DNA from: Chloroflexi bacterium HGW-Chloroflexi-3
Lineage (GTDB): Bacteria; Chloroflexota; Anaerolineae; Anaerolineales; Anaerolineaceae
NCBI GenBank assembly: GCA_002842045.1
Contig: PHBX01000017.1
Span: 124,001-188,000, forward strand
Reading direction: 5' to 3'
Length of the DNA: 64,000 nt
How positions within the stretch are numbered: the stretch's first letter is position 1; the number at the start of each line of letters is the position of its first letter. The position numbers and the translations under genes were made by a program. Below are positions 34,680 through 43,294 of the stretch, piece after piece. The notes beneath the pieces are model-generated. The model had not been told where the DNA came from and did no database searches. It was given only the letters and a program-made list of their open reading frames with translations.

Positions 34680-36509
34680 ATGCAACAATTCCTCAGTACT
34701 GAAACGCTTATCATTGAACTACTGCTGATTGCATCCCTGGTTGCGATTGTCGTAAGACGTTTGCATATTCCCTATACCGTCGCTTTAGTAGTGGTGGGTC
34801 TATTTCTGACCACACAATCCCCGTTGAATTTTGAATTGACCCCAGAATTAATCCTGGCGCTCTTTGTGCCCCCGCTGGTATTCGAAGCTGCATTTCACCT
34901 TAACCTTACCGAGTTACGTCGCAACCTGACATCCATCCTGATCATGGCTGTACCGGGTGTTTTGCTGACAACACTGATCGTCGGCGGAATTGTTTCATTT
35001 GGGACCGGTCTGGCTTTGCCAGTCGCACTGGTGTTTGGGTCGCTGGTAGCTGCAACCGATCCTGTTGCAGTGGTATCTCTTTTCCGACTGCTGGGTGTCC
35101 CGAAGCGGTTATCCGTTCTGGTTGAAGGGGAAAGTTTACTCAACGATGGCACAGCCTTGGTGTTATTTAATTTGATGCTGGCAATTGTAATTACCGGTGA
35201 ATTCAATTTATTAAGTGGTGTATTCGAATTTATCAAAGTTGCAGTGGGCGGTATTATGCTGGGATTGCTGCTGGGATGGGTTATTTCCCGGCTGATTTCC
35301 AGGATCGACGATTATCTGATCGAAATCACATTGACAACCGTTCTCGCTTACGGTTCGTATCTGTTAGCCGAACAGATGCATTTCAGCGGCGTGCTGGCGG
35401 TGGTTGCTGCTGGATTGATCACAGGCAGTTTAGGCCCCCAGGGCATGAGCCCAACCACACGTATTGTGCTTTACAATTTTTGGGAGTACATCACCTTCCT
35501 TGTAAATTCACTGGTCTTTTTGTTGATTGGACTGGATGTTGATATCTGGGCACTGTTCCAATCCTGGCAACCGATTGTATGGTCGATTGGCTCGGTATTG
35601 GTCGCAAGAGTGATCGTTGTATATGGATTGGGATGGATCACAAATCGCATCAGTGAACCTGTCTCGTTACGCTGGCGGCATGTCATCGCCTGGGGCGGAT
35701 TACGCGGTGCTTTAAGTCTGGCGTTAGCACTCAGTTTACCAGCTACCTTTGGGGATGACCGGTTTCTTTTACGAACATTGGCTTTCGGGGTTGCTCTCTT
35801 TACACTATTGATCCAGGCAACAACGATGCGGCCACTGATCCGAAAGTTAGGCATCATCACAACCACACCCGTCCAGGTTGAATATGAACAGCGGCATGCG
35901 CGTCTGAATGCATTGAAATCAGCGGAAGCACATATTGAACGGCGATATCGTGAAGGGCTGATATCCACACCTGCCTGGGAGCGCATCAAACCGAAATTAC
36001 AGACCCAGACCGCCTTATTGGCAGACTCAGTACGTCAATTGCTACGCGTGGAACCAAAACTGGAAACCGAAGAATTGGAACTGGCACGTCGTGAGATTTT
36101 ACGCGCACAACGTTCTGCCTATCTGGGTATGCGTAGTGATGGCGTTATTTCTGAGGAGATTTTTGAAACCTTGACATCTGAAATCGATGCCGCACTCGAA
36201 AACGAAGATGAAACATTCTGGTATGTACCACAAGAATCACTACCACAGCGTTTGAATGAGGGCTTATCCGGGTCAGCAACGGTGAGTGAGGTCGTAGTTG
36301 ATACTGGTGCTATCTGTGATGGGCGGCAGGTTATGGATACACAATGGCCTAAACACTTTGTCATCGCAAGTATAAAACGGGGAAATCAGGTAATTATTCC
36401 AAAAGGGAACACGGTATTACTTGCCAATGATTTATTGACCATGGTGGGCGAAAATGCTTCTATTGAAGAAGCCAGGCAGTTTTGTGAAAAGACAGCCGAA
36501 AGCTATTAG
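34680..36509 (+). CDS. CPA1-family Na+/H+ antiporter with TrkA-C tail
   Basis: 609 residues. About 12 helices fill residues 8-400 with the ion-site motif AATDPVAVVSL (about 124-134), EGESLLNDGTALV (about 149-161) and GGLRGALSLALALS (about 342-355). A cytosolic region follows, with a charged helical stretch (400-510) and a C-terminal TrkA-C/RCK-C-like domain (about 535-605). It exchanges external protons for internal Na+ or K+ and is probably gated by a ligand at the C-terminal domain. The ATG at 34680 lacks a strong ribosome site, but the family alignment begins there. Confidence 0.92.
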   Translation: MQQFLSTETLIIELLLIASLVAIVVRRLHIPYTVALVVVGLFLTTQSPLNFELTPELILALFVPPLVFEAAFHLNLTELRRNLTSILIMAVPGVLLTTLIVGGIVSFGTGLALPVALVFGSLVAATDPVAVVSLFRLLGVPKRLSVLVEGESLLNDGTALVLFNLMLAIVITGEFNLLSGVFEFIKVAVGGIMLGLLLGWVISRLISRIDDYLIEITLTTVLAYGSYLLAEQMHFSGVLAVVAAGLITGSLGPQGMSPTTRIVLYNFWEYITFLVNSLVFLLIGLDVDIWALFQSWQPIVWSIGSVLVARVIVVYGLGWITNRISEPVSLRWRHVIAWGGLRGALSLALALSLPATFGDDRFLLRTLAFGVALFTLLIQATTMRPLIRKLGIITTTPVQVEYEQRHARLNALKSAEAHIERRYREGLISTPAWERIKPKLQTQTALLADSVRQLLRVEPKLETEELELARREILRAQRSAYLGMRSDGVISEEIFETLTSEIDAALENEDETFWYVPQESLPQRLNEGLSGSATVSEVVVDTGAICDGRQVMDTQWPKHFVIASIKRGNQVIIPKGNTVLLANDLLTMVGENASIEEARQFCEKTAESY

Positions 36510-36624
36510 CTATGGTCTCCGTTGTTGAGAAAAATCAATTCCATTTTTTGCCTTTATTCATCAAAGATTAACCCAAACCTTTACAGTTGTCTGCTGTGAT
36601 TAAGCATTAAATTCATGACAAAAA

Positions 36625-36656
36625 TTGACTAGACAAGCAATCTGTACGGGTATAAA
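36625..36656 (+). promoter_or_regulatory. Possible promoter of the purine operon
   Basis: TTGACT (36625-36630) and TATAAA (36651-36656) lie upstream of purL, but the spacer is 20 bases, longer than ideal. No PurR box or guanine-type riboswitch was recognised in the 178-base gap. Confidence 0.3.
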
Positions 36657-36687
36657 ATTCTTTTTTGCTTAAATTTCCGAGGTGCTT

Positions 36688-39621
36688 ATGTCGATCCCTT
36701 CTACGCAGCATGTTTACCGTTTTGAAGTACAGCCATCCTATGCAAATGACCCACGCGCTCAGGGTTTTCTGAGTGCTGCCCGTGCCTCAGGTCTTGATCA
36801 AATCCAATCCATTCGTTGTTTGGATCTGTACTTCCTGCGTGGACATCTCAATGAGGACCAGTTGAAAGAAATAGCTGAACGAATTCTGTACGACCCGGTT
36901 ACCCAGCAGGTACATTGGCAGGAATACTCAATATCAACTGAGGAAGTGCCACAAGAATCAACGCAGGAAATGGTGATAGAAGTCACCTACCGTCCCGGCG
37001 TGACGGATCCAGTCGCGGAACAGCTTCTGCGCGCAACCCGAATGATTAACTCATTTGAAGTTGACGCAGCCTCCAGTGGTCAGCGCTTTGTGGTAAGGGG
37101 TGAAAAACTGACTACAGATCTAATGCACCAGCTGGCAAAACGTCTGTTCGCCAATGCTGTGATTCAGTACTATTCTCTGGGAAGGATCACCCCCAGCTTT
37201 CCGAAGGAAACAATCGCTTCGGGAAGGGTGGAACGATTCCAGCTGGGCGAGATGTCTGCTGAGCAATTATTGCAGCTTTCCCAGGAGCGCCGGGCAGCCT
37301 TGAATCTGGAGGAAATGCAAGCCATCCAGGGCTATTGCCAGCGTGAAGGACGCGATCTCAGTGATTTGGAGTTCGAGATGATCGCCCAGACCTGGAGTGA
37401 ACATTGTGTACACAAGACATTCAAAGCAACTGTGCAGGTGAACAATCCCAATCCGGAGGACAGGCGTTTCCCTCAAGAATATAAACACCTTTTTAACCAG
37501 ACCATTCGTGCAGCTACCCGCCAACTGAAAAAACCCTGGGTGCTCTCCGCATTCCGCGATAATGCCGGAATCATCCAATTTGGGGAACAGCATGAAATCT
37601 CTTTTAAGGTAGAAACCCACAATCACCCTTCGGCGATCGAGCCGTTTGGGGGAGCCAATACCGGCATTGGCGGTGTGATTCGCGATGTGATCGGGGTCTC
37701 TGCCAAACCGATTGCTGCGACCGATGTCCTCTGTTTTGGACCGCAGGATCAATCCGTGGATACCCTGCCGGATGGTGTTTTACATCCACGCCGCATCGCT
37801 TCCGGTGTGGTCAGTGGGATTCAGGATTATGGTAATAAGATGGGTATCCCCACAGTGAATGGCGCGATCTATTACGACCCGGGCTACACCGCTAATCCAT
37901 TGGTGTTCTGCGGTTGCATCGGTTTAGCACCACGTGATACTCATCCGCGTGATGTCCAGCCGGGTGACTATATCATCGTGTTGGGTGGCAAGACCGGGCG
38001 GGATGGACTGCGCGGGGCAACCTTTTCTTCGATGACAATGGATGCTCAGACGGGTGAGGTCTCAGGGGCTTCCGTTCAGATCGGTGCCCCAATTGTGGAA
38101 AAAGGGCTGGTAGATGTACTCATGGAAGCGCGTGATCAACAGCTCTACCACGCCATCACCGATTGTGGCGCAGGAGGATTGTCCTCTGCAGTAGGAGAGA
38201 TGGCCAGTGAATGCGGTGGCGAAGTGCAGCTGGTAGATGTACCGCTGAAATATCCCGGATTGGAACCCTGGGAGATCTGGCTTTCGGAAGCCCAGGAGCG
38301 CATGGTCATCGCGGTCCCTGAGCAGAATCTGGATGCCCTTGAAGAAATTTGTGAGAAATATGGTGTCCAGATGACCAACATCGGGGAGTTCAATGGCAGC
38401 GGTCGCATGCGGGTATATTACCAGGATCAGGAGGTGCTGGATCTGGATAACCAGTTTCTGCATCACGGTTTACCACAGCGTAAACTACAGGCGACCATTC
38501 GTATGCCACAGCATCCATCCGAATGGCTCAACCCGGATGCAAATTATCCTTCAGACAATCCTGAAGAACGCTTATTACGCCTGTTAGCCCACCCCAACAT
38601 CACCTCCAAAGAAAGCGTGATCCGTGTGTACGACCATGAAGTACAGGGTGGGACGGTGGTCAAACCGCTATGTGGCGTACTGGACGATGGACCTGCAGAT
38701 GGCAGTGTGATCAAACCATTGTCAGTACCTGGAGAAAAAGCCTTGGTACTAGCTGCCGGGATGAACCCCGAATATGGCAAGCAGGATCCGTATCAGATGA
38801 CCCTGCATGCTATTGATGAAGCCGTTCGTAATGCGCTCTGCTGCGGGGCTGACCCCAACCAGATTGCGATCCTGGATAATTTCTGCTGGGGAGACCCGAC
38901 CCGCCCGGAGACCATGGGTGATCTGGTACAGGCAGCCCAGGCCTGTTTTGACGGAGCCTTGCACTATGGGACACCTTTCATCAGCGGCAAGGATTCCTTC
39001 AATAATGAATATCTCGGCTCGGACGGATTAAGGCATGCCATCCCCCCGACGCTGTTAATCTCTGCCATGGGTGTGATCCCGGATTGGCGACTGGCATTGA
39101 CCAGTGATTTGAAACAGGCAGACAATCTGCTTTATCTGGTTGGCTATTTTGCTCCGCGCTTTGGCGGCAGCCACCATAATCTAATCAAGGGGATGCCTGT
39201 CATAGAGGAGGGCATGCCTGTCTGTCATCCAAAAACGCCTGGCGTATATCAGCAAGTCTATCAGGCCAACCAGGCAGGCTGGATTCAGTCAGCTCATGAT
39301 CTGAGCGAAGGCGGGCTGGCAGTCGCTGCAATTGAGATGGCCATGGGCGGACGCTTGGGCTTGCGTTTGTGGTTGGATGAGGTCAATGCATACCGAGAAG
39401 CCTTTGGCGAGACCGGTGGTTGCATCCTGCTGGAGGTTGCAAAACAGGATCAGGTAGCTTTTGAAACGCACTTTGGGAACAAATCGGTTCGGCTCATTGG
39501 CAAGGTTTTATCAGATCAATTTATAGAGATCATGAATGGTGAATATACATGGCTGAAAATGAGAATGGAAGATCTGGTGCAAGCCTGGAAACACCAACAG
39601 ATCCGGGAGATGCAGGCATGA
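36688..39621 (+). CDS. purL: Phosphoribosylformylglycinamidine synthase with two N-terminal PurS-like domains
   Basis: 977 residues, about 235 longer than the small PurL of Bacillus. Residues 10-85 and 95-165 each look like PurS (for example DPRAQGFLSAARASGLD and DPVAEQLLRATRMI, each with a later hydrophobic A.RI/LF or LY...V segment). The catalytic PurL part follows: SEHCVHKTF (about 233), THNHPSAIEPFGGANTGIGG (about 309-328) and SGKDSFNNEY. It makes FGAM from FGAR with ATP and ammonia supplied by PurQ. No separate purS is seen, so the fused domains probably replace it. ATG 36688 follows GAGG; GTG at 36682 is less likely. It overlaps purQ by 4 bases. Confidence 0.95.
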   Translation: MSIPSTQHVYRFEVQPSYANDPRAQGFLSAARASGLDQIQSIRCLDLYFLRGHLNEDQLKEIAERILYDPVTQQVHWQEYSISTEEVPQESTQEMVIEVTYRPGVTDPVAEQLLRATRMINSFEVDAASSGQRFVVRGEKLTTDLMHQLAKRLFANAVIQYYSLGRITPSFPKETIASGRVERFQLGEMSAEQLLQLSQERRAALNLEEMQAIQGYCQREGRDLSDLEFEMIAQTWSEHCVHKTFKATVQVNNPNPEDRRFPQEYKHLFNQTIRAATRQLKKPWVLSAFRDNAGIIQFGEQHEISFKVETHNHPSAIEPFGGANTGIGGVIRDVIGVSAKPIAATDVLCFGPQDQSVDTLPDGVLHPRRIASGVVSGIQDYGNKMGIPTVNGAIYYDPGYTANPLVFCGCIGLAPRDTHPRDVQPGDYIIVLGGKTGRDGLRGATFSSMTMDAQTGEVSGASVQIGAPIVEKGLVDVLMEARDQQLYHAITDCGAGGLSSAVGEMASECGGEVQLVDVPLKYPGLEPWEIWLSEAQERMVIAVPEQNLDALEEICEKYGVQMTNIGEFNGSGRMRVYYQDQEVLDLDNQFLHHGLPQRKLQATIRMPQHPSEWLNPDANYPSDNPEERLLRLLAHPNITSKESVIRVYDHEVQGGTVVKPLCGVLDDGPADGSVIKPLSVPGEKALVLAAGMNPEYGKQDPYQMTLHAIDEAVRNALCCGADPNQIAILDNFCWGDPTRPETMGDLVQAAQACFDGALHYGTPFISGKDSFNNEYLGSDGLRHAIPPTLLISAMGVIPDWRLALTSDLKQADNLLYLVGYFAPRFGGSHHNLIKGMPVIEEGMPVCHPKTPGVYQQVYQANQAGWIQSAHDLSEGGLAVAAIEMAMGGRLGLRLWLDEVNAYREAFGETGGCILLEVAKQDQVAFETHFGNKSVRLIGKVLSDQFIEIMNGEYTWLKMRMEDLVQAWKHQQIREMQA

Positions 39622-40397
39622 AACCAAAAGTTTTGATCTTGTTTGCGCCGGGCATCAACCGTGATGGCGATTTAAGTGTAGCATTCCAGCAAGCCGGTGC
39701 TGAGACGGAAATCCAGCCTTTGAGCGTGCTGTGTCAATCGCGTCTGGATTGGATGCAGTACCAGATTCTGGCACTCCCGGGTGGTTTCTCCTATGCCGAT
39801 GCGCTCGGTGCCGGGAAATTATGGGCCTTGGATTTGCAGGTTTACTTTAAGGAAGAACTGCAGCGCTTTGTAACCGCCGGAAAGGCGGTCATTGGCATCT
39901 GCAATGGTTTTCAGGCACTGGTAAAATCCGGTGTTTTGCCGGGAGCGAATGGCGAAAGTCAGGCACCCGCAGCAACACTGACCTTCAACCAGGGAGGGTA
40001 TTTTGAATGCCGCTGGGTTCACTTGCAACCGCAATCCCAGATATGTATATGGTCACGCGGGATTAAAACCACGATTGATTGCCCAATTGCGCATGGGGAG
40101 GGAAACTTCCAGCTTCGTGATGCTGACAGGCTGGCAGATCTGGAACAAAACGGACAGGTAGCACTACGCTATCTCAAACCGGATGGATCATCCGCCAACG
40201 GGGTATATCCTTACAACCCGAATGGCTCCCTCAGCGATATCGCTGGCATTTGTAACCCACAGGGAAATGTCCTGGGATTGATGCCGCATCCCGAAGATCA
40301 TATATTTGAATTTCAAAACCCGAAACGTGCCACCCGCAGCAACCATTCCGGCCTGGTATTATTCAAAAATGGCGTTCAGTACGCCCAACAAAGTTAA
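39618..40397 (+). CDS. purQ: FGAM synthase glutaminase subunit
   Basis: 259 residues of the class I glutamine amidotransferase fold: nucleophile Cys in GICNGFQAL (about 96), and the His-Glu pair in MPHPEDHI (about 224-226). It makes ammonia for PurL. The ATG at 39618 overlaps the purL stop (ATGA) and directly precedes the conserved KPKVLILFAPG strand; an upstream reading would only add residues from inside purL. It is slightly longer than the 227-aa Bacillus protein. Confidence 0.96.
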   Translation: MKPKVLILFAPGINRDGDLSVAFQQAGAETEIQPLSVLCQSRLDWMQYQILALPGGFSYADALGAGKLWALDLQVYFKEELQRFVTAGKAVIGICNGFQALVKSGVLPGANGESQAPAATLTFNQGGYFECRWVHLQPQSQICIWSRGIKTTIDCPIAHGEGNFQLRDADRLADLEQNGQVALRYLKPDGSSANGVYPYNPNGSLSDIAGICNPQGNVLGLMPHPEDHIFEFQNPKRATRSNHSGLVLFKNGVQYAQQS

Positions 40398-40408
40398 CAG
40401 GAGAGAAG

Positions 40409-41380
40409 ATGCTGAAAGCAGATGATATTCAACAGGTTCTACCATTGGCTCTAGATAACAGCAATTTTCCCCTGCCAGGGAAACAACATGGCAAAGTACG
40501 TGATTGGTACAGCTTGCCATCACAGCGGCGTTTGATCGTCACCAGCGACCGGCTCTCAGCCTTTGATCGCAATCTGGCAGTAGTACCGTATAAAGGACAG
40601 GTGCTCAATCAGCTGGCAGCCTGGTGGTTTGAGCAGACCAAAGATGTGATTCCCAATCACCTGCTTACGATCCCGGATCCGAATTGTGCTGTGGTGCAGG
40701 AAGTGGAACCACTGCCGGTTGAGGTGATTGTGCGTGGCTATATCACTGGTGTAACCAGTACAGCCCTGTGGTATCGCTACGGTTTGGGAGAGCGTGAGAT
40801 TTATGGTTATACTTTTCCGGAGGGTTTGCGCAAGAACCAACAGCTTCCAGCAGCCATCATCACCCCTACCACCAAGGGTGGTGTAACCGGGCATGATGAA
40901 CGTCTCACCTGTGCCGAGGTGGTGGAAAAAGGTTATCTTCAGCAGACAGATTGGGATGTGGCCCAATCAGCCGCCTTGCAAATTTTTCAGCGGGGTCAGG
41001 AGGTGGCAGCCAGCGCTGGTCTGATTCTGGTGGATACCAAGTATGAATTTGGTCGTACACAAGAAGGCGAGATCATCCTGATTGACGAAGTTCACACACC
41101 GGATTCTTCGCGATTCTGGAAGGCGGAGAATTACACAGAACGTTTTGAGCAAGGGCTGGAACCGGAGAATTTTGACAAAGAATTCATCCGCATGGCATTT
41201 GCTAAGCTGGGTTATCGCGGGGACGGTGAACCACCCCAGGTACCCGAAAAGATATGGGTACAAGCCAGCCAGCGTTATATCCAGATCTATGAGATGCTGA
41301 CCGGGCTGGTCTTCGACCCGGCTGCTTACCCTGCAGAAACACGCATCCTGGAAAATTTACACAAGGCAGGTATAGTATGA
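40409..41380 (+). CDS. purC: SAICAR synthetase
   Basis: 323 residues, the longer form seen in yeast Ade1 and many bacteria. Landmarks are GKVRDWY (about 24-30), TSDRLSAFDRNL (about 46-57), VIVRGYITG (about 106-114) and EVHTPDSSRFW (about 229-239). It joins aspartate to CAIR with ATP. AGGAGAGA lies before the ATG at 40409, 11 bases after purQ. Its stop overlaps purE, the same order as in the animal PAICS fusion. Confidence 0.97.
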   Translation: MLKADDIQQVLPLALDNSNFPLPGKQHGKVRDWYSLPSQRRLIVTSDRLSAFDRNLAVVPYKGQVLNQLAAWWFEQTKDVIPNHLLTIPDPNCAVVQEVEPLPVEVIVRGYITGVTSTALWYRYGLGEREIYGYTFPEGLRKNQQLPAAIITPTTKGGVTGHDERLTCAEVVEKGYLQQTDWDVAQSAALQIFQRGQEVAASAGLILVDTKYEFGRTQEGEIILIDEVHTPDSSRFWKAENYTERFEQGLEPENFDKEFIRMAFAKLGYRGDGEPPQVPEKIWVQASQRYIQIYEMLTGLVFDPAAYPAETRILENLHKAGIV

Positions 41381-41859
41381 AAAAAGCGTATATTGTTATT
41401 CTAATGGGCTCCAAAGCCGATTTGGGGCATGCACACAAGATCCAGAAGGCTGCAGAAGCTTTTGGTATTTCGGTGGAACTCCGGGTTGGTTCAGCTCATA
41501 AAACAGCTTCACACGTCATGCAACTCCTGGAAACTTATGAAGCTGACCCGACCCCCAAGGTGTATATCACCATTGCTGGGCGTTCCAATGCGCTCTCCGG
41601 TTTCACCGATGGTGCTGTCAAAGCCCCGGTGATTGCCTGCCCGCCACCTTCCGAGAGTTTTGGAGGTGCCGATATCTACTCCTCTTTACGCATGCCATCC
41701 GGGATTGCGCCGGCAGTGGTGCTCGAACCCGCCAATGCTGCCCTGCTGGCAGCCAAGATGATCGGCCTGCTGGATGAAGAGGTGCTGCAAAAGGTGGTAG
41801 TGTTCCAGCATAAGAACACAGAAACCATCATTCAGGATGATCAGGAGATTCATGGATAG
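41377..41859 (+). CDS. purE: Class II (animal-type) AIR carboxylase
   Basis: 160 residues. Its motifs fit the CO2-using AIR carboxylase found in animal PAICS better than the bacterial N5-CAIR mutase: MGSKADLGHAHKIQKA, ELRVGSAHKT, IAGRSNALSG in place of AGGAAHLPG, ACPPP and YSSLRMPSGI. Class II enzymes carboxylate AIR directly, so no PurK is needed, and none is seen here. It overlaps purC by 4 bases and purF by 8. The assignment to class II is by eye and should be treated as strong inference. Confidence 0.93.
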   Translation: MKKAYIVILMGSKADLGHAHKIQKAAEAFGISVELRVGSAHKTASHVMQLLETYEADPTPKVYITIAGRSNALSGFTDGAVKAPVIACPPPSESFGGADIYSSLRMPSGIAPAVVLEPANAALLAAKMIGLLDEEVLQKVVVFQHKNTETIIQDDQEIHG

Positions 41860-43282
41860 ATTCGATATTTCCCTGCCAGATGATCACCCACACGAAGAGT
41901 GTGGAGTTCTGGGGATTTATGCCCCACACGAAGATGTGGCTCGCATGGCATTCTTCGGCTTATTTGCCCTGCAGCACCGTGGGCAGGAAGCCGCTGGACT
42001 GGCCGTTTCAAACAGGCAGAGTTTACGCCTGCACAAAGATGTCGGGCTGGTTTCTCAGGTATTTACCCCGAGCGTGCTGGAAAAAATGGAAGGAGATTTT
42101 GCTATAGGGCACACCCGTTACTCCACCACCGGATCACCCACAATGCGCAACTCACAACCCTTTATGATCGATACCCAATATGGTCCATTGGCTCTAGCCC
42201 ATAATGGCAATCTGGTCAATGCCGGGGAGTTACGGGAACAACTGATGCAATCCGGTGTTGGTCTGACCTCCACGTCTGATACTGAAGTGATGACCATGAT
42301 GCTGGCGGGAGCCAAAGGGGAAACCTGGTTTGAACGCATCAAAGATGCCATGCAGCATTGGTGTGGGGCTTATTCACTGGTATTGTTGACCAAAGATCAG
42401 GTCTTTGCAGTCCGTGATCCCTGGGGTGTGCGCCCTCTGAGTATCGGTATGCTACCTAATGGTGGGCACGTGGCTGCTTCAGAGACAGGGGCATTGCTGA
42501 CACTCGGCTGTGAAGCCATCCGCGAGGTACAACCGGGAGAGATTGTAGCGCTCAGCAACACTGCCTTACAGGTTAATCAGGCACTGCAGCCGGCTAATAA
42601 ACGAGCGTATTGTACCTTTGAGCATGTTTATTTCTCCCGTCCGGATGCTTATTGGGATGGACGCAGTGTACATTCCGTGCGCCATCGCCTGGGAGAAGAA
42701 CTGGCTCAGCAGGAACCAACCGATGCCGATGTGGTCATCCCCATCCCAGATTCCTCGATCTCTGCTGCCATTGGTTATGCCCAGGCATCCGGGATTCCGT
42801 ACAATATTGGTTTTATAAAGAATCGCTATATCGGGCGCACCTTCATCGAACCAACCGACTTTCTGCGCAAACAGGGGGTGGCAATGAAATATACTACGGT
42901 GGTAGAGACTGTCCGTGATAAACGGGTTGTTATGGTGGATGATTCGATCGTGCGCGGCAACACCACCGGTCCCTTGATCCAACTGCTGCGGAAAGCCGGA
43001 GCAAGCGAAGTGCATGTGCGTATCTCCAGCCCACCCATCCGGCATCCCTGCTTCCTGGGGGTCGATATGGGCACCTATGAAGAATTGATCGCCGCTCACA
43101 AAACAGTGGACGAAATCCGCCAGCATGTTGGCGCGGATTCGCTGGTGTACCTGACACTGGAACGCATGATGAAAGCAATCGGTAGTGAAAATGGCTATTG
43201 TAACGCCTGCTTTACCGGCAAGTATCCCATTTCTGTGCAAAATGGTTTCAGTAAAACCGGGTTTGAAAACAATTTCGGCTGA
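41852..43282 (+). CDS. purF: Amidophosphoribosyltransferase (iron-sulfur type)
   Basis: 476 residues. A short propeptide (MDRFDISLPDDHPHEE) precedes the nucleophile Cys of CGVLGIYAP, as in the self-processing Bacillus-type enzyme. The PRPP loop is VVMVDDSIVRGNTT. Four cysteines fit the 4Fe-4S cluster (in RAYCTFEH, HPCFLGVD and GYCNACFTG), which makes the enzyme oxygen-sensitive and fits an anaerobe. It makes phosphoribosylamine, the first committed step. ATG 41852 follows AGGAG by 5 bases and lies inside the end of purE. Confidence 0.97.
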   Translation: MDRFDISLPDDHPHEECGVLGIYAPHEDVARMAFFGLFALQHRGQEAAGLAVSNRQSLRLHKDVGLVSQVFTPSVLEKMEGDFAIGHTRYSTTGSPTMRNSQPFMIDTQYGPLALAHNGNLVNAGELREQLMQSGVGLTSTSDTEVMTMMLAGAKGETWFERIKDAMQHWCGAYSLVLLTKDQVFAVRDPWGVRPLSIGMLPNGGHVAASETGALLTLGCEAIREVQPGEIVALSNTALQVNQALQPANKRAYCTFEHVYFSRPDAYWDGRSVHSVRHRLGEELAQQEPTDADVVIPIPDSSISAAIGYAQASGIPYNIGFIKNRYIGRTFIEPTDFLRKQGVAMKYTTVVETVRDKRVVMVDDSIVRGNTTGPLIQLLRKAGASEVHVRISSPPIRHPCFLGVDMGTYEELIAAHKTVDEIRQHVGADSLVYLTLERMMKAIGSENGYCNACFTGKYPISVQNGFSKTGFENNFG

Positions 43283-43294
43283 AAGGGAGGGATT

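Noticed and set aside
42566..43240. Long (224-codon) minus-strand open frame antisense to purF
   Set aside because: It is fully inside a clear purF gene, has no ribosome site or family resemblance, and similar antisense frames occur under most of the GC-richer purine genes.
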